Source of the DNA: Saccharopolyspora thermophila
GTDB lineage: Bacteria; Actinomycetota; Actinomycetes; Mycobacteriales; Pseudonocardiaceae
Direction: 5' to 3'
Length of the DNA: 64,000 nt
NCBI RefSeq assembly: GCF_014646075.1
Contig: NZ_BMMT01000007.1
Coordinates: 179,659-243,658, forward strand
Shown one piece after another: positions 56,738 through 64,000 of this stretch (position 1 is its first letter; the number at the start of each line of letters is the position of its first letter). Below the pieces are notes generated by a model, which saw only the letters and a list, made by a program, of their open reading frames with translations, did not search any database and was not told where the DNA came from. The position numbers were made by a program, and so were the translations under genes.

Positions 56738-58111
56738 ATGACCATCTCCGTGTTCGACCTGTTCAAGGTCGGGATCGGGCCCTCGAGCTCGCACACGGTA
56801 GGCCCGATGCGGGCCGCTTACCTCTTCGTCTCCCGGCTCCGCGAGGCCGGGGCGCTCGATCGCACCGCCCGCGTGCGGTGCGAGCTGTTCGGCTCGCTCG
56901 GCGCGACCGGGCACGGCCACGGAAGTGTCAAGGCGGTGGTGCTCGGGCTGGCCGGTGAACAGCCGCACCTGGTCGACCCCGTGGCCGCGGACCCGGCGGT
57001 GCAGGCGGTGCGCGCCGACGGCCGGATCAGTCTCGGCGGAAAGCACGAGATCGCCTTTTCCGTCGATGACGACGTGGTCCTGCATCGCCGCAAGCGGCTG
57101 GACTTCCACAGCAACGGCATGGTGTTCGCGGCCTACGATGCCGACGGCGCCGTGATCGACCGCCGCGAGTACTACTCGGTTGGCGGCGGGTTCGTGCTCG
57201 ACGAGGACGAGGCTGGGCGACCGGTGCTGGTCGAGGACGACACACCGGTTCGCTACCCGTTCGCCACCGGCGACGAGCTGCTCGCGCTCACCCGGGAAAC
57301 CGGGCTGCGCATCAGCGACATCATGCTCGCCAACGAGCTGTCCTGGCGCGGGGAGGACGAGGTCCGTGCCGGGTTGCTGCACATCTGGGCGGTGATGCGC
57401 GAGTGTGTGGACCGCGGCACGCACACCGAGGGGACACTCCCCGGTGGGCTGAAGGTCCGTCGTCGTGCCGCGAAGCTGCGTGCGCAACTGGAGTCCAGCA
57501 CGAACGAGGCGGACCCGCTGCACGCGATGGAGTGGGTCACGCTGTTCGCCCTGGCGGTGAACGAGGAGAACGCCGCAGGCGGTCGGGTGGTCACCGCCCC
57601 CACCAACGGCGCCGCCGGGATCGTGCCGGCAGTGCTGCACTACGCCCAGAAGTTCCTGCCCTCGTTCACCGACGACGACGTGGTGCGTTTCCTGTTGACA
57701 GCAGCCGCGATCGGCCTGCTGTTCAAGAAGAACGCATCCATCTCCGGTGCTGAGGTCGGCTGCCAGGGCGAGGTCGGATCGGCCTGCTCGATGGCCGCCG
57801 CCGGCCTCGCCGAGATCATCGGCGCTACTCCGGAGCAGGTGGAGAACGCCGCCGAGATCGGCATCGAACACAACCTGGGACTGACGTGCGACCCGGTCGG
57901 TGGACTCGTACAGATCCCCTGCATCGAGCGCAACGCCGTCGCCTCCGTCAAAGCGATCACCGCGGCCAGGATGGCAGTGCGCGGCGACGGGGCACACCAC
58001 GTGTCACTGGACAAAGCGATCAAGACGATGCGCGAGACCGGTGCCGACATGAAGGACAAGTACAAGGAGACCGCCCGCGGCGGGCTGGCTCTCAACATCG
58101 TGGAGTGCTGA
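56738..58111 (+). CDS. sdaA: L-serine ammonia-lyase (iron-sulfur type)
   Basis: A 457-residue single-chain enzyme that converts serine to pyruvate and ammonia. The N-terminal beta domain has [16 protein letters not shown]. The catalytic alpha domain holds the cluster cysteines in [30 protein letters not shown] and QIPCIERN. It drains the serine made by the operon's SHMT into central metabolism. Followed 11 bp later by purU. Confidence 0.94.
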   Translation: MTISVFDLFKVGIGPSSSHTVGPMRAAYLFVSRLREAGALDRTARVRCELFGSLGATGHGHGSVKAVVLGLAGEQPHLVDPVAADPAVQAVRADGRISLGGKHEIAFSVDDDVVLHRRKRLDFHSNGMVFAAYDADGAVIDRREYYSVGGGFVLDEDEAGRPVLVEDDTPVRYPFATGDELLALTRETGLRISDIMLANELSWRGEDEVRAGLLHIWAVMRECVDRGTHTEGTLPGGLKVRRRAAKLRAQLESSTNEADPLHAMEWVTLFALAVNEENAAGGRVVTAPTNGAAGIVPAVLHYAQKFLPSFTDDDVVRFLLTAAAIGLLFKKNASISGAEVGCQGEVGSACSMAAAGLAEIIGATPEQVENAAEIGIEHNLGLTCDPVGGLVQIPCIERNAVASVKAITAARMAVRGDGAHHVSLDKAIKTMRETGADMKDKYKETARGGLALNIVEC

Positions 58112-58122
58112 GGAGAACCCGC

Positions 58123-58971
58123 GTGAGTAACACCTTCACCCTCACCCTGAGCTGCCCGAACCGCACCGGCATCGTGCGTGCGGTGAGCGGATTCCTGTTC
58201 GAGCGTGGTTGCGACATCGGCGAGCACCAGCAGTTCGACGACGCCGTGCGCGGTCGGCTGTTCATGCGCACCCAGGTCACCGCCCCCGACGGCACCGACC
58301 TGGCGAGGATGTCGCGCGAATTCGCGCCGGTGGCCACCGAATTCCAGATGACCTACGAGTTCAGCGCCAACACCAACGCCCGGATCCTGGTCATGGTCTC
58401 CAAGCAGGGACACTGCCTGAACGACCTGATCTACCGGTGGCGGGCCGGAAGCCTCGGCGCCGACATCGTCGCAGTGGTGTCCAACCACCAGGACCTACGC
58501 CCGATGGCAGAAGCCGCCGGCTTGCCGTTCGTGCACATCCCGGTCACCCCGGAGACGAAGGAAGCTGCCGAGGCGCGCCTGTTGCAGTTGGTGGACGAGT
58601 ACGAGGTCGACCTGGTCGTGCTGGCGCGGTACATGCAGATCCTCTCCGATGAGACCAGCAAGGCGCTGTATGGGCGTGCCATCAACATCCACCACTCGTT
58701 CCTCCCCGGCTTCAAGGGCGCCAAGCCCTACCATCAGGCATATGACCGCGGGGTGAAGTTGGTCGGTGCCACCGCGCACTACGTCACCTCGGATCTGGAC
58801 GAGGGGCCGATCATCGAGCAGGAGGTCATCCGGATCGACCACACCTACGATCCCCGTGCGCTGCAGACCGTGGGACGCGACGCCGAGGCGCTCGCGTTGT
58901 CCCGCGCGGTGCGTTGGCACTGCGAGCGCCGGGTGCTGCTCAACGGCAACAGCACGGTCGTCTTCCGATGA
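58123..58971 (+). CDS. purU: Formyltetrahydrofolate deformylase
   Basis: A 282-residue enzyme hydrolysing 10-formyl-THF to formate and THF. It has an N-terminal ACT domain (~1-85; LTLSCPNRTGIVRAVSGFLF) and a formyltransferase-like domain with the catalytic Asn/His in INIHHSFLPGFKGA and Asp in SDLDEGP. In this operon it regenerates free THF so that dimethylglycine and sarcosine oxidation can go on. GTG start with AGGAGAA upstream. Confidence 0.94.
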   Translation: MSNTFTLTLSCPNRTGIVRAVSGFLFERGCDIGEHQQFDDAVRGRLFMRTQVTAPDGTDLARMSREFAPVATEFQMTYEFSANTNARILVMVSKQGHCLNDLIYRWRAGSLGADIVAVVSNHQDLRPMAEAAGLPFVHIPVTPETKEAAEARLLQLVDEYEVDLVVLARYMQILSDETSKALYGRAINIHHSFLPGFKGAKPYHQAYDRGVKLVGATAHYVTSDLDEGPIIEQEVIRIDHTYDPRALQTVGRDAEALALSRAVRWHCERRVLLNGNSTVVFR

Positions 58972-58984
58972 CCGTCCTTCCTGA

Positions 58985-59029
58985 CCGGACTGCCCCGACG
59001 ACGGCCTCGCACGAGTCGGGGCAGTCCGG
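58985..59029 (+). terminator. Terminator hairpin after purU
   Basis: CCGGACTGCCCCGAC and GTCGGGGCAGTCCGG form a perfect 15-bp stem with a 15-base loop, beginning 14 bp after the stop. Confidence 0.75.
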
Positions 59030-59087
59030 CGCGTACGCCGGCGCTGCCGGTATTCCCGCTGTCGTCAGGTCCACCCTGGAGTAAACG

Positions 59088-60275
59088 GTGCCAGGTGGCG
59101 GCGCGCGTTTCGATGATCTCCGCTCGAAAACCGCATTGCGGTTCCCGGTGCCCTCCCGCGTGCTGGTCGCGTACCAGCCGGAGGAGGTGGTGCCGGTCCT
59201 CGACCTCGTGCAGACAGCCACCTCGAACGGCGGTTGGGCGTTCGGGTTCCTGGCTTATGAGGCCGCTGCGGGATTTGATCCCGGACTTGCCGTCCATCCC
59301 CCGCGGGAGGGACTGCCGTTGGCCTGGTTCGGACTCACGGCGCCTCCCCGGCAGGTGCCGGTGGTGGACAGTGGTTTCGCGGTCGGCGGCTTCGACGCCC
59401 GATGGACCCCGGACTGGTCGCCCCTGGAGTATCGCGCCCAGGTGGACACGGTCCGGGACAGGATCGCGGCAGGGGAGACCTATCAGACGAACCTCACCGT
59501 GCGGTTGCGCGGACGTTTCGCCGGCGATCCAGCTGGGCTCTACCGGAACCTGGCGATGTCGCAGAGTGGCGCCTACAACGCCTATCTCGACCTCGGGCGG
59601 TTCGTGATCGCCAGTGCGAGTCCGGAGCTGTTCTTCGAGTTGCGGGGCGACGAGGTGTTGTTGCGGCCAATGAAAGGAACGGCACCTCGCGGTCGTGATC
59701 AGGAGGAGGACCTGGCCCTGGAACGGGCGCTGCGCGCCAGTGAGAAGGAACGAGCCGAGAACGTGATGATCGTCGACCTGATGCGCAACGACGTCGCGCG
59801 GGTCGCGGTGCCGGGCAGCGTTCGCGTGCCGTCGTTGTTGTCGGTGGAGCGGTATCCCACGGTGCTGCAGCTGACCTCGGACGTCACCGCGCGCCTGCGT
59901 CCCCACACCGGGCTGACAGAGCTCTTCCGAGCGCTGTATCCCTGCGGTTCGATCACCGGCGCGCCGAAGGCGAGCACCATGCGGCTTATCCGTGAACTCG
60001 AGGATGGCCCACGCGGCGTGTACTGCGGCGCAATCGGTTGGTTCGCGCCGCCGTCCGCCCCGGTCAGGGGACGCTTCAACGTTGCGATCCGCACCGCCGT
60101 TGTCGACCGGCAGGCCGGCCAGGTCGAGTACGGGACCGGCAGCGGAATCACGTGGAGTTCGCACGCGGCTGCCGAGCATCGCGAGTTGCTCATCAAAGCC
60201 GAGATCCTCCGCCGGTCCGCGGCAGCGGCCGGGACCCGTGCTCCGGCTCCGGAGGAGTTCACGAGCGCGAGGTGA
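59088..60275 (+). CDS. pabB: Aminodeoxychorismate synthase component I
   Basis: A 395-residue chorismate-binding enzyme that makes 4-amino-4-deoxychorismate for p-aminobenzoate. Family blocks: IAAGETYQTNLTVRLRG, the PMKGTAPRG active-site loop, DLMRNDVARVA, and PCGSITGAPKASTMRLI. Shorter than fused PabB; the N-terminal beta domain is reduced, and no glutaminase (PabA) or lyase (PabC) lies next to it. Placed after the C1 operon, it is the second folate-synthesis gene of the island. GTG start with GGAG 7 bp upstream. Confidence 0.9.
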   Translation: MPGGGARFDDLRSKTALRFPVPSRVLVAYQPEEVVPVLDLVQTATSNGGWAFGFLAYEAAAGFDPGLAVHPPREGLPLAWFGLTAPPRQVPVVDSGFAVGGFDARWTPDWSPLEYRAQVDTVRDRIAAGETYQTNLTVRLRGRFAGDPAGLYRNLAMSQSGAYNAYLDLGRFVIASASPELFFELRGDEVLLRPMKGTAPRGRDQEEDLALERALRASEKERAENVMIVDLMRNDVARVAVPGSVRVPSLLSVERYPTVLQLTSDVTARLRPHTGLTELFRALYPCGSITGAPKASTMRLIRELEDGPRGVYCGAIGWFAPPSAPVRGRFNVAIRTAVVDRQAGQVEYGTGSGITWSSHAAAEHRELLIKAEILRRSAAAAGTRAPAPEEFTSAR

Positions 60276-60282
60276 TGTGAGA

Positions 60283-60322
60283 CGAGCGTGACGAGGCACC
60301 GGATCTCGCCTCGTCACGCTCG
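60283..60322. terminator. Hairpin 1 between convergent pabB and BCCT genes
   Basis: CGAGCGTGACGAGGC and GCCTCGTCACGCTCG form a perfect 15-bp stem with a 10-base loop, directly after the pabB stop. Confidence 0.75.
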
Positions 60323-60342
60323 GGTGGAACGGTTCTTCGGCA

Positions 60343-60374
60343 GGGCCACGACCGGTGGGCAACGGTCGTGGCCC
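60343..60374. terminator. Hairpin 2 between convergent pabB and BCCT genes
   Basis: GGGCCACGACCG and CGGTCGTGGCCC form a perfect 12-bp stem with an 8-base loop. Confidence 0.7.
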
Positions 60375-60386
60375 CTGTTCCCAGAA

Positions 60387-60414
60387 GGCAACCCCGCCGA
60401 CGCACGGGGTTGCC
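60387..60414. terminator. Hairpin 3 between convergent pabB and BCCT genes
   Basis: GGCAACCCCG and CGGGGTTGCC form a perfect 10-bp stem with an 8-base loop, 12 bp past the transporter stop on the minus strand. Confidence 0.7.
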
Positions 60415-60425
60415 GTCCGGGAGGT

Positions 60426-62237
60426 TCAGTGCGAATCGGTGGGTATCGACGTTCTGGCTGCCTCAACCGTGGTGCGGTGGCCGTTGCCGGGTTCGGGATC
60501 GTGCACGTCGATCGGGATCGCACGGTGCGAGTCGTCCCGGTCCCCGCCCGTCCGCTCGGGGCCTGGAGCGCTCGTGTTGGTGCCGCGCACCTCGAGCTGG
60601 AAATCGCCGTCGTAGCGGCTGTCTCCCGTCCGCACCGCCGCCTCCATGATCTCGGCGCCCTTCTCGGCGCGCAGGATCATGGGATCGCTGCGCAGGTCCT
60701 TCGTCAGCGCTGCGCACAGCAGGACCATGACCACGGTGAAGGGCGCAGCCACGATGATCGTCAGATCCCGCAAACCGGTGAGCGCGTTGTCGCTGCCCCC
60801 GCCGATCAGCAACATGACGGCCGCGACCGCTCCGGTGGCCGCACCCCAGAAGATGACGACAGAGCTGCGCGGATGGATCGACCCGCGCTGCGACAGCGTG
60901 CCCATCACCACGGACGCGGCATCGGCGCCGGACACGAAGAAGATGGCCACGAGGATCATGACCAGCACGCTGGTGGCCGTTGCCCACGGGAAGTGCGCCA
61001 GCACCTCGAAGAGCTGGGCTTCCGTTGCACCGACGGAGGTCAGGTCGGTGCCGTGGCGCTGCACGTCGATCGCGGTGCCGCCGAAGATGGCGAACCAGAC
61101 CACGCTGACCGCGGAGGGGACGAGAATGGCTCCGCACACGAACTGGCGGATGGTGCGGCCTCGGCTGATCCGCGCGATGAACATGCCCACGAACGGAGTC
61201 CAGGAGATCCACCACGCCCAGTAGAAGATCGTCCACGAGGACAGCCACTCCTGCATGGCCGTGCCGCCGGTGGCGCCGGTGCGCGACATCATCTCGGCCA
61301 TCTCGCGGAAGTAGTCCCCGATCGCCGCAGGCACCAGGTCGAGGATGAACACGGTCGGCCCCACGACGAACAGGAACACGGCGAGGACCGCGGCGAGCAC
61401 CATGTTGATGTTGGACAGCCACTGGATTCCCTTGGCCACGCCCGATACCGCCGACGCGATGAAAGCGACGGTCAGCAACGCGATCACCGCGACCAGCAGG
61501 CCAACGCCAGGCGAGTCCGACAACCAACCGGCAGCCTTGAGTCCGCTGCCGATCTGCAGGGTGCCGAGTCCGAGCGATGCGGCCGATCCGAACAGCGTTG
61601 CGAAGATGGCCAGGACGTCGATCAGCTTGCCCAGCGGTCCACTGGCGGTGCGCCGGCCGAGCAGGGGAGCGAACACGGAGCTGATCAGTTGACAGCGCCC
61701 GCGTCGGAAGCTGCTGTAGGCGATGGTCAGTCCCACAACGGCGTAGATCGCCCACGGGTGCAGGGTCCAGTGGAACAACGAGGTGGCCATCGCGGTCTCG
61801 ACCGCCGCATCGCTGCCCGGCGGGACGGTCCCGGGCGGCGGCTCGGTGAAGTGCGCGAGCGGTTCGCTGACGCCGTAGAACATCAGCCCGATGCCCATGC
61901 CGGCGCTGAACATCATGGCCACCCAGGACACGGTCTTGAACTCGGGAGGTTCACCGTCGGCGCCGAGCGGGATCCGTCCGTACCGGCTGGCGGCCAGCCA
62001 CAGGGCGAAAACCACGAGGCCGCTCGCGACGAGCACGAAGATCCAGCCCCCGTTGACGATCAGCCAGTCAAGCAGCGTCGAGGAGAACGTGCTCAGCGAG
62101 TCGGTGCGCAACACGCCCCAACCGACGAAGGCCAGGGCCAGGGCGGCGGCGATGCCGAAAACGACGCGGTCGACGCGGGGTGGTTTGTCGGCTTCGGGAG
62201 CGGGGTCGGGTGCAGTGGTGGGATTGTGCGGAGCCAT
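60426..62237 (-). CDS. BCCT-family betaine/choline/carnitine transporter
   Basis: A 603-residue, 12-helix transporter. Family marks: SAGMGIGLMFYGVSEPLAHF (helix 3 glycine stretch), SLFHWTLHPWAIYAVVGLTI (helix 4), YWAWWISWTPFVGMFIARIS with RGRTIRQFV (helix 8 betaine aromatic region and following loop). A hydrophilic C-terminal tail of ~90 residues with Asp/Arg/His may be regulatory. It probably imports glycine betaine as substrate for this island. ATG at 62237 (MAPHNPTTAP); the ribosome site is weak, and an open frame continues upstream without family similarity. Confidence 0.92.
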   Translation of the reverse strand: MAPHNPTTAPDPAPEADKPPRVDRVVFGIAAALALAFVGWGVLRTDSLSTFSSTLLDWLIVNGGWIFVLVASGLVVFALWLAASRYGRIPLGADGEPPEFKTVSWVAMMFSAGMGIGLMFYGVSEPLAHFTEPPPGTVPPGSDAAVETAMATSLFHWTLHPWAIYAVVGLTIAYSSFRRGRCQLISSVFAPLLGRRTASGPLGKLIDVLAIFATLFGSAASLGLGTLQIGSGLKAAGWLSDSPGVGLLVAVIALLTVAFIASAVSGVAKGIQWLSNINMVLAAVLAVFLFVVGPTVFILDLVPAAIGDYFREMAEMMSRTGATGGTAMQEWLSSWTIFYWAWWISWTPFVGMFIARISRGRTIRQFVCGAILVPSAVSVVWFAIFGGTAIDVQRHGTDLTSVGATEAQLFEVLAHFPWATATSVLVMILVAIFFVSGADAASVVMGTLSQRGSIHPRSSVVIFWGAATGAVAAVMLLIGGGSDNALTGLRDLTIIVAAPFTVVMVLLCAALTKDLRSDPMILRAEKGAEIMEAAVRTGDSRYDGDFQLEVRGTNTSAPGPERTGGDRDDSHRAIPIDVHDPEPGNGHRTTVEAARTSIPTDSH

Positions 62238-62692
62238 GCGGATCGGCGTCCAGGAGACGCCGCCTCCTCTCGTTTCGTCAAAGAGGACGGTTTCGGGTAC
62301 CCGCGTGCCAGCCACGGACGAGACGGACGGAACTGGACGTTCGTGGCATCTCGACGGTGAGCAGCGGGTGAAATCCCTGCCAGGGTGCGACAAACGCACT
62401 CATTCCGAAGTGTTGCTAGACCATGCCGTGCGGGGGGCCCGCTGTCAAGAATCCAGGAAGATCGATGAGCGCAGCCCGCTCGGAAGCCCGGTCTGCGAGG
62501 CAGCGACCGGGAATCCGGCTCTGCGGTGGTTCCGGTTGACCGCGGTGTCGGTCTCGGACGGCTTCATCAAGACGGCGCCGCGATGAGGACGGGATCCGGA
62601 CTGTTGCGCATAGAAGGACACGACGTCCAGCCACGGCTTCCTGCTTGACAGTGGCGGTCACTGCCCTCATCGTGGGTTTCGCATCAAGAAAC
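62238..62692. other. Intergenic region upstream of the BCCT gene
   Basis: About 450 bases. No convincing gene is seen. It should contain the transporter promoter on the minus strand and the leader of the mscR remnant on the plus strand. Confidence 0.4.
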
Positions 62693-62711
62693 TGTGTGCA
62701 TGCTCCGCAAC
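62693..62711. promoter_or_regulatory. Candidate IclR site before the mscR remnant/MBL gene
   Basis: TGTGTGCATGCTCCGCAAC shares TGTGCATG and terminal CAAC with the site over the iclR start codon. Confidence 0.4.
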
Positions 62712-62812
62712 ACAGATGTTCTTGTCAGGTCTGGCTCACGGAGGATCTGCCCGTGCGTTGGGAAGTTCGCGGCATGGTGCCACGCAACGGTGGTGCGCCT
62801 GCCGAGTCGCAG

Positions 62813-62908
62813 GGCCACTCGCGGTACGGCGACTGCTCCCCCGAGGTTGTGACGGCTTCCGGCCGCATGCACCGCGGCGAGGTGCTGCGTCCGGTGGTGG
62901 TGCTCTGA
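62813..62908 (+). pseudogene. C-terminal remnant of a second mscR-like gene
   Basis: The frame ending at 62908 encodes RYGDCSPEV and then GRMHRGEVLRPVVVL. The intact MscR at 42845 has [10 protein letters not shown] and, 40 residues later, [14 protein letters not shown] as its last residues. The rest of the gene is missing, and the two blocks are joined by an internal deletion. It directly precedes an MBL-fold gene, exactly as mscR does, so this is the leftover of a second mscR-MBL pair. Confidence 0.75.
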
Positions 62909-63537
62909 TGGGCGCCCGGGTGGAGCAGGTGGTGACCTCGGGGGTGTTCACCCTCGACGGCGACACGTTCGAGGTCGACAACAACGTCTGGTTGATCGGC
63001 GACGACCGCGAGGTGTTCGTGGTCGACCCGGCGCACGACCACGAGCTGATCCTGGAGGCGATCGGCCGCCGCGCCGTGCGGGCCATCGTGTGCACCCACG
63101 GCCACAACGACCACATCAACGCCGCGGTGCCGCTGGCGGACGTGGTCGGCGCCCCGGTGCTGCTGCACACCGAGGATGTCGACCTGTGGAAGCAGGTCAA
63201 CCCGGACCGGCCACCCGACTGGACATTGTCCGACGGGGAGGTGCTCACCATCGCCGGGATCGAGCTGGAGGTGCTGCACACCCCCGGGCACACCTGGGGC
63301 AGCGTCTGCCTGCACGCCGCCGACCACGGCTGGTTGTTCTCCGGAGACACCCTCTTCGCGGGCGGGCCCGGTGCCACCGGCCGGTCCTGCTCCGACTTCC
63401 CGACCATCATCCGCTCGATCACCAGTCGGCTGCTCGCGCTCGACCCGGCCACGATCGTGCACACCGGGCACGGCGCCAGCACGACGATCGGCGCGGAGTC
63501 CCCGCACCTGGACGAGTGGCTCGCCCGAGGCCACTGA
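62908..63537 (+). CDS. MBL-fold hydrolase 2 (paralogue of the mscR-coupled enzyme)
   Basis: A 209-residue glyoxalase II-like protein very close to the one at 43930 (VVTSGVFTLDGDTFEVDNNV). Ligand motifs THGHNDH, LHTPGHTWGS, FSGDTLFAGGPG and IVHTGHG are intact. Its ATG overlaps the stop of the mscR remnant, so it has lost its dehydrogenase partner but keeps an open, apparently functional frame. Likely acts on mycothiol conjugates of formate or formaldehyde. Confidence 0.85.
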   Translation: MGARVEQVVTSGVFTLDGDTFEVDNNVWLIGDDREVFVVDPAHDHELILEAIGRRAVRAIVCTHGHNDHINAAVPLADVVGAPVLLHTEDVDLWKQVNPDRPPDWTLSDGEVLTIAGIELEVLHTPGHTWGSVCLHAADHGWLFSGDTLFAGGPGATGRSCSDFPTIIRSITSRLLALDPATIVHTGHGASTTIGAESPHLDEWLARGH

Positions 63538-63882
63538 GGTCGCACAGTCGGGCGGACCGGAAGAACAACGCTGATGACCTCCGCATGCTTTTGGGTTCGG
63601 CGCGACCCGAACGCGCTGATCGACCCGATGGAAGAACACTGCAGTGATGGAGTGCCCCGTTGATGCACATGCACAACACGCGTTGACCGGGGTGAGCGGC
63701 TGCGATCCGGCACGCCCCTGATGCCGCCTGCGTGAACGTCTTGGCGGATCACCGCCAGGCGTCCCATGGAACGACCAGCTGAGCATGGTCGGTCACCGGC
63801 GTGGTCGCGTCGGTGTACGCCCATGTCAGTCCAAGCTCCCGAACGAGTCGAGGAGCTGTCCCACCACGAGAATGAGGTTGCT
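63538..63882. other. Intergenic region upstream of the Rieske oxygenase
   Basis: About 345 bases without a convincing gene. It contains a candidate IclR site at 63659-63677 and probably the promoter of the oxygenase gene. Confidence 0.45.
63659..63677. promoter_or_regulatory. Candidate IclR site upstream of the Rieske oxygenase
   Basis: GTTGATGCACATGCACAAC has GTTG/CAAC ends around the palindrome TGCACATGCA-like core. Its reverse complement begins GTTGTGCATG, identical to the start of the site over iclR. Confidence 0.5.
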
Positions 63883-64000
63883 ATGACGACGACCGGTCCG
63901 ACGGAGAGCCTGCTGACGACGCTGCCGGGCCAGTACTACACGGATCCGGCGATTTTCTCCCTGGAGCAGTCCCGGATTTTTGAGGAGCTGTGGTTCTGTG
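63883..64000 (+). CDS. Rieske-type oxygenase (glycine-betaine demethylase-like), truncated by window end
   Basis: Only 39 residues are visible: MTTTGPTESLLTTLPGQYYT then FSLEQSRIFEELWFC. This is the typical N-terminus of GbcA-like Rieske non-heme iron oxygenases (LPGxYYTDPxIFxxExxxIFxxxW). Such enzymes convert glycine betaine to dimethylglycine plus formaldehyde, the missing first step of the island, with electrons possibly from the ferredoxin/reductase at 41138-42660. The Rieske cluster and iron ligands lie outside the window. Confidence 0.75.
   Translation, partial: MTTTGPTESLLTTLPGQYYTDPAIFSLEQSRIFEELWFC

Noticed and set aside
56626..56796. Longer GntR start
   Set aside because: It would put the regulator's coding region over the operator pair and into sdaA; the ATG at 56625 gives a normal GntR N-terminus.
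60288..62360. Plus-strand open frame of 690 codons opposite the BCCT gene
   Set aside because: The minus strand encodes a clear 12-helix transporter; the other strand gives His/Arg/Asp-rich repeats with no motif.

Overview
The window comes from a high-GC actinobacterium, most likely a Pseudonocardiales-type organism (Amycolatopsis, Saccharopolyspora or Pseudonocardia relatives). The reasons are uniformly GC-rich third codon positions, many GTG starts, ATGA/GTGA stop-start overlaps, ESX/type VII secretion proteins, and a mycothiol-dependent formaldehyde dehydrogenase. The taxonomic call is inference. No tRNA, rRNA, CRISPR array or intact insertion sequence was seen.

Layout. 1-5.4 kb: an ArsR-type regulator open in frame into a VOC domain, then a tight operon of ESX-type secretion substrates and accessory proteins (PPE/WXG100-like proteins, EspG, YbaB/EbfC) ending near a membrane-anchored HExxH metalloprotease. 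5.8-12 kb: a PAS-GGDEF diguanylate cyclase, two conserved proteins (DUF6098, DUF2236/MpaB), and a FadR-type regulator - asparaginase - aspartase operon. 12.4-26.8 kb: a complete oxygen-tolerant actinobacterial (group 1h) [NiFe]-hydrogenase locus. It holds a maturation protease and a degenerate protease paralogue, two SIS-domain proteins with complementary residues, a short and a normal HypC, HypD, HypE, HypA, HypB, HypF, the small and large subunits, a NifU-like protein, DUF5947 and two small proteins.

27-38.3 kb: carbohydrate-type catabolic genes under LacI regulators. One set is intact (LacI, IolE/IolH-like TIM-barrel proteins, an inositol/sugar MFS transporter). A second LacI sits between two gene remnants but keeps a perfect palindromic operator. 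Unrelated singletons lie between (MSMEG_6728-like protein, M15 peptidase, LysR). 38.6-64 kb: a large glycine-betaine/dimethylglycine/sarcosine catabolism and one-carbon island. Two betaine-type transporters (MHS and BCCT), an IclR regulator, a Rieske ferredoxin and reductase, and the start of a Rieske oxygenase at the window end form the front end. Dimethylglycine oxidase, heterotetrameric sarcosine oxidase (SoxBDAG), SHMT and serine dehydratase carry the carbon to pyruvate.

Methyl groups are handled by a FolD lacking the cyclohydrolase lysine, a separate cyclodeaminase-type cyclohydrolase, PurU (formyl-THF hydrolysis to formate), and MscR plus an MBL-fold hydrolase for free formaldehyde. FolP and PabB sit inside the island, apparently to enlarge the folate pool.

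Most notable: (i) the SIS pair in the hydrogenase locus, each protein lacking the active-site half the other keeps; (ii) the metal-ligand-less protease paralogue; (iii) two matching promoter elements in the hydrogenase locus; (iv) an AT-rich palindrome repeated at exactly 22-bp spacing in three promoters of the betaine island and present singly in others, a probable GntR regulon; (v) the FolD/cyclohydrolase division of labour; (vi) remnants of a second sugar cluster and of a second mscR.
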